DNA from: Aureococcus anophagefferens
Lineage: Eukaryota; Sar; Pelagophyceae; Pelagomonadales; Pelagomonadaceae
Assembly (NCBI RefSeq): GCF_000186865.1
Contig: NW_008705669.1
Span: 2,613 to 13,941, forward strand
Reading direction: 5' to 3'
Length of the DNA stretch: 11,329 bases
Positions within the stretch are counted from its first letter, which is position 1. Each line of letters begins with the position of its first letter. Below are positions 6,381 to 11,329 of this stretch, in pieces. The translations under genes and the position numbers were made by a program. Under the pieces are notes generated by a model. The model was given only the letters and a program-made list of their open reading frames with translations. It was not told the origin of the DNA and searched no databases.

Positions 6381-8456
6381 TCATCGACACACATCGACAT
6401 CGAGAGCATCAAACCCGAGACCAAAAGCAGGCGAATCGGCCTTCAAACAGAAATCATCATGAGCAGCATCCACGAAGAGAGGGTCGCCAATGACAGATGC
6501 CCGGTCGTAGGTCAAAGTCCACGATGACCAGTTCCCGAGGGCAGTCAAATTGCCATTGCCGAAGAAGGATCGGTCATCAAAGGCCCAATACACGTTGGAG
6601 TCAGCAAAAGCCAACCCACTCCGCTTCCATTGAGCCTTGTTCCACAGTCTCCCTTGCGGCACGGCCGACGAAAAAGCCACTACGTTCCGCTGAAAAACGT
6701 TCGCCCGCGTAAAGTTGCCCAAGGCCTGCACCATCAAGACCCCGGTCGTAGTGTTCGAGTTCGTGGCGCCGTAGAAGACGTTGTTCTCGACAGTGTTGCC
6801 AAAGCCATTGTGAAAGAAGACGCTCGCTGCCTCCGTCCGCGCGACGACGTTCCCTCGAACCGCGTAGCCGGACGCCTCATTGTCGAGATAGATTCCAAAG
6901 CTCATAAAGGGCGAAGTCAGTTTCGGGCCCCCATCAATCCAGGAAGACCAGGCGCCAATGACATCCACCACGCGATTGTTCAGGATCACCGAGTCGTCTG
7001 GAGACGCGCCCGGATAGGCAATCAACGAAATTCCGCCGAAGTCCTTCGTCGTCAATCCCAAGTACCGCAGTCGGTTCCCGACCACAGTGTTGTTCGTAGA
7101 CCGTGCCCCTTCAGCAGCGTTCGACCGAATAGCGATGCCCCATCTGCTGGAATTATCGATGCGATTGCCGGAGATGACCGCGTGCGCACAGCACGAGCAA
7201 AAGACGCCGCCAGCAGAAGCGAAAACTTCCCCGACGCCAGTCATCGAGTTGTTGGTGATGGCAGCTCCTGTCGTCCTGGTCGTGCCGTTGCCCACCAACG
7301 CAACACCAGATTGACCGAGATGCGCGAACGTCGAATTCGAGACAGAGAGTTCCGTCGTCGACGTTGCCGTGACGCCACCGCCGCCCAGCTCAGAGAAGAC
7401 GCAGTTCTCGATTTTGACGCCACTGCTTCCAGACACGTGAAGAGCCGCATCGGTAGGAATGCCGATGGACTCCGCGTCGACGGAGAACCCGTTCTGGAAT
7501 CCGAGGTATCGCGCATCCGTGTCGCTGAACGTCACGCTCTCGATCACAACCTCCTTCGAGGACTCCACGGCGATCACAGTCGTCGCACGCGGCACGACGA
7601 CTTGCCGCGGCGCGCCCATCGACGAGTACAAGTAGAGCACGTCTCCGTCGCGCGCCCACTCGTCGCCGTCCGTCAAAAACGCACGAGAACCGTACGCGTA
7701 AAGTCTAGCGCCCGGAGCAAGTTTGCCGTCGTAGCCGGTACAGTTCTTGTCCGCCTCGGCCGGGCAGGAGAGCTCGAACCACGTGCTCGTCGTCGTCGAG
7801 ACGCCGTGCAGCTCCAACCAGTCGAGCGTGGCGTTCGAAGCCAACTGAAGCGTCGCCTCGAAGTTGTTCCAGCCCGAGTGCGGCCAGACCATGGCGCTGC
7901 TACGAAATGAATCATGAACAGGCTCCGCCGTCGAAGTCGCGAGCGTCAACGCCCAGAGGTCGTCGCGCACGAACGACGTCTGGTTCGCGTAAAAGTACTG
8001 CTCGGGCGCGGCGGGGTCGTCGCGCGCGTCCGGCGTGCGCGCTCGGCTGGCCCGCTTGCCGCCGACCATCAACGTGCGGAACGACACATGAGCCTCGGGA
8101 AGAGCGCACGACCAGACGTTCGCGGCTTGCTCGATCCAGCAGTCGTCGTCGAGTCTCGAGCCGGCGGAGACGACGGCTTCGTGGCCCCCGCGCAGCGTCA
8201 CGTCTTCCAGCCCGCCGAGCGCGAGCGGCGGCTGCTGGAGGTAGTGCGTCCCGTTGATCTCGACGACGACCGACGAAGACGACCGCGTGCGACGCAGCTC
8301 GTCAATCGCCGCCTCGATCGACGCGAATTCCACGGCCGTGGACCCGCTCCGCACGACGACGCGCGGCGCCGTGCCGCTCGACGCGATGCGAAACAGCACG
8401 ACGGCGACGACGGCACGAAGCGTCGCCCCGCGGCGGCCGCATCGCACGCAGCCCAT
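6381..8456 (-). CDS. Secreted right-handed parallel beta-helix protein, GH141-like
   Basis: Intronless, 691 residues from ATG at 8456; TGA at 6383-6381. An in-frame ATG at 8501 adds 15 residues. I chose 8456 because it gives a normal signal peptide: Arg-rich start, hydrophobic AVVAVVLFRIASS, small residues before the mature chain. The next segment (FASIEAAIDELRRT, then VVVEINGTHYLQQPPLAL) matches the opening of bacterial-type beta-helix enzymes, followed by MVGGKRASRARTPD, like the NGxRxxRARYPN element common in GH141-type proteins. From about residue 330 onward, short Val/Ile/Asn-rich coils recur (KIENCVFSELGGGGV, VISGNRIDNSSRWGI, VILNNRVVDVIG, NTVENNVFYGA), typical of PbH1 repeats and pectin-lyase-like folds. 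Many N-X-S/T sequons support passage through the secretory pathway. It probably binds or cleaves a polysaccharide; fucosidase or xylanase activity is known for GH141 members, but the substrate here cannot be read from sequence. It starts 63 bp from the divergent protease gene. Confidence 0.85.
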   Translation of the reverse strand: MGCVRCGRRGATLRAVVAVVLFRIASSGTAPRVVVRSGSTAVEFASIEAAIDELRRTRSSSSVVVEINGTHYLQQPPLALGGLEDVTLRGGHEAVVSAGSRLDDDCWIEQAANVWSCALPEAHVSFRTLMVGGKRASRARTPDARDDPAAPEQYFYANQTSFVRDDLWALTLATSTAEPVHDSFRSSAMVWPHSGWNNFEATLQLASNATLDWLELHGVSTTTSTWFELSCPAEADKNCTGYDGKLAPGARLYAYGSRAFLTDGDEWARDGDVLYLYSSMGAPRQVVVPRATTVIAVESSKEVVIESVTFSDTDARYLGFQNGFSVDAESIGIPTDAALHVSGSSGVKIENCVFSELGGGGVTATSTTELSVSNSTFAHLGQSGVALVGNGTTRTTGAAITNNSMTGVGEVFASAGGVFCSCCAHAVISGNRIDNSSRWGIAIRSNAAEGARSTNNTVVGNRLRYLGLTTKDFGGISLIAYPGASPDDSVILNNRVVDVIGAWSSWIDGGPKLTSPFMSFGIYLDNEASGYAVRGNVVARTEAASVFFHNGFGNTVENNVFYGATNSNTTTGVLMVQALGNFTRANVFQRNVVAFSSAVPQGRLWNKAQWKRSGLAFADSNVYWAFDDRSFFGNGNLTALGNWSSWTLTYDRASVIGDPLFVDAAHDDFCLKADSPAFGLGFDALDVDVCR

Positions 8457-8519
8457 GCCGTACGAACACTGCACGCTCTCGCTTGAACCAAAATTGAACA
8501 TTTGAGGGCTGCTAGCACG
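8457..8519. promoter_or_regulatory. Very short divergent intergenic promoter region
   Basis: Only 63 bp separate the two initiation codons (18 bp if the ATG at 8501 is used). The stretch contains an AT-rich core, CCAAAATTGAACATTTGA, in otherwise GC-rich surroundings. Both untranslated leaders must overlap or be extremely short. No TATA box or other named motif is clear. Confidence 0.5.
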
Positions 8520-10499
8520 ATGTTCGTGACCGTCACGCGTAAAACCACCAACACGATCAACCTCGTCGCGCTCCTCGCCTCCTCCGCCAACGCATTCCAC
8601 GACTGCGTCGAAGCCGCCGCGTCGAAGCGCGCGCGCTTCGCGACCGCGGACGCCTGCTCCGGCGGCCTCTGCCTCGGCATGCACGACGGCCCGCACGAAG
8701 GCGGGCCAGCTTCGTACCCCGTGGCCTGGGGCGCCGACGGGTTCGGCACGAGCCTGAACTCGACGATGACGGTCCGGCACCGCGAGCGAGAACTTTCGGC
8801 GCGCGCGGTACAGTTCTCGCGCAGGTGCCCGCGTACCCGGCCGCCATCGACGGCATCACGTACTACATGTGGACCGACGTGTTCTTCGGCGACGCGGGCG
8901 ACGGCCGGATGAACCAGTTCGTGCCGCGCGTTCGACGGCGTCCCCGCGCGCGCGTCGCGCGCCGCGGACGCGCGCCGCGCGCAGGCAGCTCTTGCTCGGG
9001 TCCGTCCTCGACTCGTCGTCGGGCGCGCCGGAGTACTCGCCCCACTGGCACTCCCACGCGACCTACGTCTTCGCCGCGCACTACTTCTTCGAGCTCTTCA
9101 ACGAGACGACCAACGAGACGGACGCGCACGCGGCCTACGGCGACCTCTTCCCCGCGGAGCCGGGCGAGACGCTGTGGACGTCCTTCGCGCTGTCGCCCGG
9201 CGGCGACGGCGAAGATCTCAAATCGCCCCGGTGGACGCTCCAGATGGGATCGTCGGCGACGCCGCGCGGACGTCGACGCTCTCGATCGACCGGCCCTACA
9301 TGGGCCTGCGACTGCACCAGACCGAGTCCTGGGCCGAGCCGGCCTACAAGAACATGTGCCTGAACGCCTGCTGGGAGCTCTACGGCGCCGACGACGCCGC
9401 GCACCTGCCCTCGAGCGGCGCGAACTACGAGCTCTCCGTGACGAAGCCGCGGCCCGACGCGTTCGACTTCGCGCCGCGCTGGGACCAGGACGAGGGCAAG
9501 GGCGTCTGCCCGCGGACCGTCGCCATCGAGGAGAGCCACGACGAGGCGACGCAGTCCGTCTCGTGGAACATCTCCGTCGATCCCTCGCCTCCACGGTCCG
9601 CCTCCTGGAACGATCCGCTGCACTCGCAGTCCGCCGATCCGCTGTGGGACGCGTGGCGTCGGACGCGAAGCCGCGTCTACGCGTCGCCGCGCGAGGCCGC
9701 CGCGCGCCGCCGCGTCTTCTTCGACAACGTCGCCCGCTACGAGCTCCGCGGCGGCGCCTACGAGCTCGACGAGTACGCCGACTGGACGGCCGAAGAGTTC
9801 CGCGCCACGCGGTCGTGTGCCGCGATTACGTCCAGCGCTGCATTTTGCCCCGACGCGGCTCCGTCAAACTCGACGGGCTCCGTCGACTTCCGCGGCTCCC
9901 AGGTGACGCCGGTCAAGGACCAGGGGGCCTTTGGCACGTGCTGGAGCTTCGGCTTCGCGGAAACGCTCGAAGGCCTCGGCGTCCGCCTCGGCCACGAGCT
10001 GACGAACGTCTCGAACCAGATGGTCATCGACTGCTGCCCGGCCTGCCGCGGCTCGGGCCAGGACGCGTCCTACGACTGGGTCGTCTCGCAGAACCAGGGC
10101 CGCATCGCCACGATGGACTCGTACCCCTACGCCGGCGATCCAGGCCAGTGCAAACACCCCGCTCCTTCCGTCCCGTTCGTCGTATCGGGATGCGTGCGCT
10201 CGCGCGACGACGCCGACGAGTCCGGGGCGCCGCTGCTCGCCGCGTTGATCGACCACGGGCCCGCGGCCTTTGGCATCGACGCGACCTGCCTCCAGGGCTA
10301 CAAGTCCGGCGTCATCACGAATTGCACGACGACGGGCATCGACCACGAGGTCCTCCTCGTCGGCGCGGGCGTCGAGGCCGGCGTGCCCTACTTCCTCGCC
10401 AAGAACTCCTGGGGCGCCAAGTGGGGCGAAGACGGCTACTTTCGCTTCCAGCAGGCCGGTCGCCAACTCGGATTCGGCTCCGCGGTGCACGCAGTTTAA
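8520..10499 (+). CDS. Secreted papain-family (C1A) cysteine protease with novel N-terminal domain, frameshifted
   Basis: Three exons: 8520-8771, 8825-8929 and 8989-10499 (TAA). The reading frame slips once near 9246-9249, so the model spans about 622 residues. A signal peptide ends near ANAFHDC. Residues to about 325 form a domain I cannot name (GITYYMWTDVFFGD, HWHSHATYVFAAHYFFELF, MCLNACWELYGADD), with Cys pairs and sequons. Next comes an I29-like propeptide: PLWDAWRRTRSRVYASPREA, then a partial ERFNIN pattern (E, R, F, N in EAAARRRVFFDNVARYE) and DEYADWTAEEF. The catalytic domain shows PVKDQGAFGTCWSFGFAE (oxyanion Gln and nucleophile Cys), DHEVLLVGAG (His) and KNSWGAKWGEDGYFRF (Asn), so the triad is intact. 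The usual Cys two residues before the active-site Gly of CGSCW is Phe here. It probably acts as a secreted or vacuolar zymogen. The frameshift could be a base-call error or mark a decaying gene; the intact domains favour error or a recent change. Confidence 0.82.
8772..8824 (+). other. Intron 1 of the cysteine protease
   Basis: 53 nt, GTCCGG to CGCGCAG, phase 0. It joins NSTMT to VPAYPAAIDG and accounts for the frame change between the first two coding blocks. It contains CGAGAACTTTC and a pyrimidine-containing 3' end. Confidence 0.7.
8930..8988 (+). other. Intron 2 of the cysteine protease
   Basis: 59 nt, GTTCGA to GGCAG, phase 0, joining NQFVPR to LLLGSVLDSS. The intron is extremely GC-rich (runs of CGCG). 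An alternative acceptor four bases upstream (CGCAG at 8984) would put exon 3 in the wrong frame. Confidence 0.6.
9244..9251 (+). pseudogene. Apparent 1-nt deletion in protease exon 3
   Basis: Up to ATG-GG at 9244-9248 the protein reads in one frame (WTLQMG). From ATC at 9249 it continues in another (IVGDAARTSTLS), with no room for an intron. The simplest explanation is one base missing from a GGG run. Confidence 0.75.
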
Positions 10500-10601
10500 G
10501 ACACCCCCAAGGTTGATCGAGCGAGCTCGACTGCAACCCACCGGCGCGGACAGCTCGGTGCCGCACGATCGCTTGTGGCAGCCGATGCTCATAGCTCATC
10601 G
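10500..10601 (+). other. Intergenic spacer
   Basis: 102 bp between the protease stop and the next ATG. It is presumed to carry the protease 3' UTR and the next promoter; no recognised motif. Confidence 0.5.
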
Positions 10602-11201
10602 ATGGATTCCCAAGCTCTTCGCTCCACGCCACAATCGGTCTACGCGGTTGTAACGGAGTCGTGCAACGGGCGGCCCGTCCAGGCGGCGCTCAAGACCTGG
10701 AAAAACATCACGGTCCTCGCGCTCCTGTGCCTGTCGCTCCTCGCCATCGCGCGCGCCGGCGCGCGGCACGCGCGCGCGCGCACCATTGACCCGTTCAGCA
10801 GGTCGCGGGCTTCAACTGCGAGAGCATCGTTCGCACCTACGAGCTCACCGAGGGCGTCTGCCCGACCCGCGCGCGCGCCGCGTCCCAAAAAAAGCACTCG
10901 GTTTCCTCAAAAAAGCTCTCGCTCCGTCGTAGTGCTCGCGAACTTCGACCCGTTTTACCTCAAGTGCGTCGGCGCGCTCTACTGCTTCGGCTTCTGCTGC
11001 TGCCCCTGCTGCAAGCTCGACTGCGACACGGCGGAGATCGAGAAGCGGTCGTGCTTCCTCCAGGCGATGCAGCGACGACGGCGCGAGCGCGCGCGAAAGG
11101 CGCGCGCGGCCATGGCCGCGAGGAGCGGCGCTTCCGGCGAGCCCGACGGTCTCGAGGGCCTCGAGCTCCTCGGGCGGCGCGACCTCGAGGAGGAGCCGTG
11201 A
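10602..11201 (+). CDS. Probable small Cys-rich membrane protein, uncertain model
   Basis: A single open frame of 199 residues from ATG 10602 to TGA 11201. The N-terminal part (residues about 1-60) contains one clear membrane segment, NITVLALLCLSLLAIARAG, after a short soluble head. The C-terminal part holds a striking Cys cluster, YCFGFCCCPCCKLDCD, followed by a basic stretch QRRRRERARKARAAMA and an acidic tail. The middle (about 10790-10905) in this frame is Ser/Arg/Pro low complexity. A second frame there reads more protein-like (VAGFNCESIVRTYELTEG), with Cys residues. The true gene may therefore have introns or indels around the C(A)7G and C(A)6G runs at about 10886-10917. I do not recognise the family. 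The Cys cluster could be a palmitoylated or metal-binding juxtamembrane region; this is inference. Confidence 0.4.
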   Translation: MDSQALRSTPQSVYAVVTESCNGRPVQAALKTWKNITVLALLCLSLLAIARAGARHARARTIDPFSRSRASTARASFAPTSSPRASARPARAPRPKKSTRFPQKSSRSVVVLANFDPFYLKCVGALYCFGFCCCPCCKLDCDTAEIEKRSCFLQAMQRRRRERARKARAAMAARSGASGEPDGLEGLELLGRRDLEEEP

Positions 11202-11329
11202 GCGCGCGTGAGACGTCGCGCCGCCCGCCGGGGTAAAATCGAGCGAATGTCCTCCGTGCTTCATGATCGACATTGTGCAGCGTTTTGGCGGCGCGCTGCG
11301 ATGGGATGGCCGTCTTGAGGGCCCGCCGC
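11202..11329. other. Terminal stretch without recognised feature
   Basis: 128 bp after the last stop codon, beginning with CG-rich sequence and containing one AT-richer patch (GGGGTAAAATCGAG). No reading frame, repeat or RNA gene is supported. Confidence 0.5.

Noticed and set aside
6630..7910. 426-codon open frame on + inside the beta-helix gene
   Set aside because: Antisense shadow; the minus frame has a signal peptide and beta-helix coils, while this one is Arg-rich with no domain.
8502..8780. Longer N-terminus for the beta-helix protein on the minus strand
   Set aside because: No ATG upstream of 8501 in that frame; the extension is antisense to the protease's first exon and bears no signal peptide.
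8930..10516. Continuation of the frame starting at 8825 over the protease
   Set aside because: After 8929 it becomes Arg-rich nonsense, while the protease motifs continue in other frames after a 59-nt intron.
10845..11273. 142-codon minus-strand frame near the right end
   Set aside because: Complement of the Cys-cluster coding region; Ala/Arg/Leu-rich with no motif.

Overview
The window looks like nuclear DNA of a small, GC-rich eukaryote. It holds short GT-AG introns (49-61 nt), secreted proteins with N-glycosylation sequons, a papain-family protease and WD40 blades of the near-identical type seen in large numbers in pelagophyte algae such as Aureococcus. That assignment is inferred from sequence style only; no database search was possible. 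No bacterial operon, tRNA, rRNA, CRISPR array or transposase gene was seen.

Layout. Positions 1 to about 1000 are a 45-bp satellite array. It contains a higher-order repeat of 165-167 bp, three copies of which carry a perfect GC hairpin. From about 1020 to 1660 the same satellite family continues in the opposite orientation, mixed with a roughly 220-bp segmental duplication and followed by a 55-bp repeat near 1660-1880. A weakly supported small reading frame follows (1865-2206, +). From 6177 down to 2119 (-) lies the main gene: an 8-exon, 1222-residue protein with a RelA/SpoT-like nucleotidyltransferase-like domain, a WW-like motif, an SF1-helicase-type P-loop NTPase and a seven-blade WD40 propeller. 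Each blade sits on its own 126-nt exon, and the seven introns are themselves similar to each other. Next, 8456-6381 (-) is an intronless secreted right-handed beta-helix protein, probably a carbohydrate-active enzyme. Only 63 bp away, head to head, begins a secreted cysteine protease on + (8520-10499): N-terminal domain of unknown function, I29-type propeptide, papain catalytic domain, two introns and an apparent 1-nt frameshift. Last, 10602-11201 (+) is a probable small Cys-rich membrane protein whose model is uncertain.

How it fits together. The beta-helix protein and the protease share a tiny divergent promoter and both carry signal sequences, so they may be co-expressed in the secretory pathway; this is inference. 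The NTPase-WD40 gene is the striking item. Blade variation is confined almost entirely to six of 42 positions and the blades are otherwise nearly identical. This is the pattern known from fungal NACHT-WD40 incompatibility (HET) receptors, but here the NTPase has helicase motifs and is preceded by a RelA/SpoT-like domain. A recognition-receptor role is a hypothesis drawn from that architecture, not something shown.
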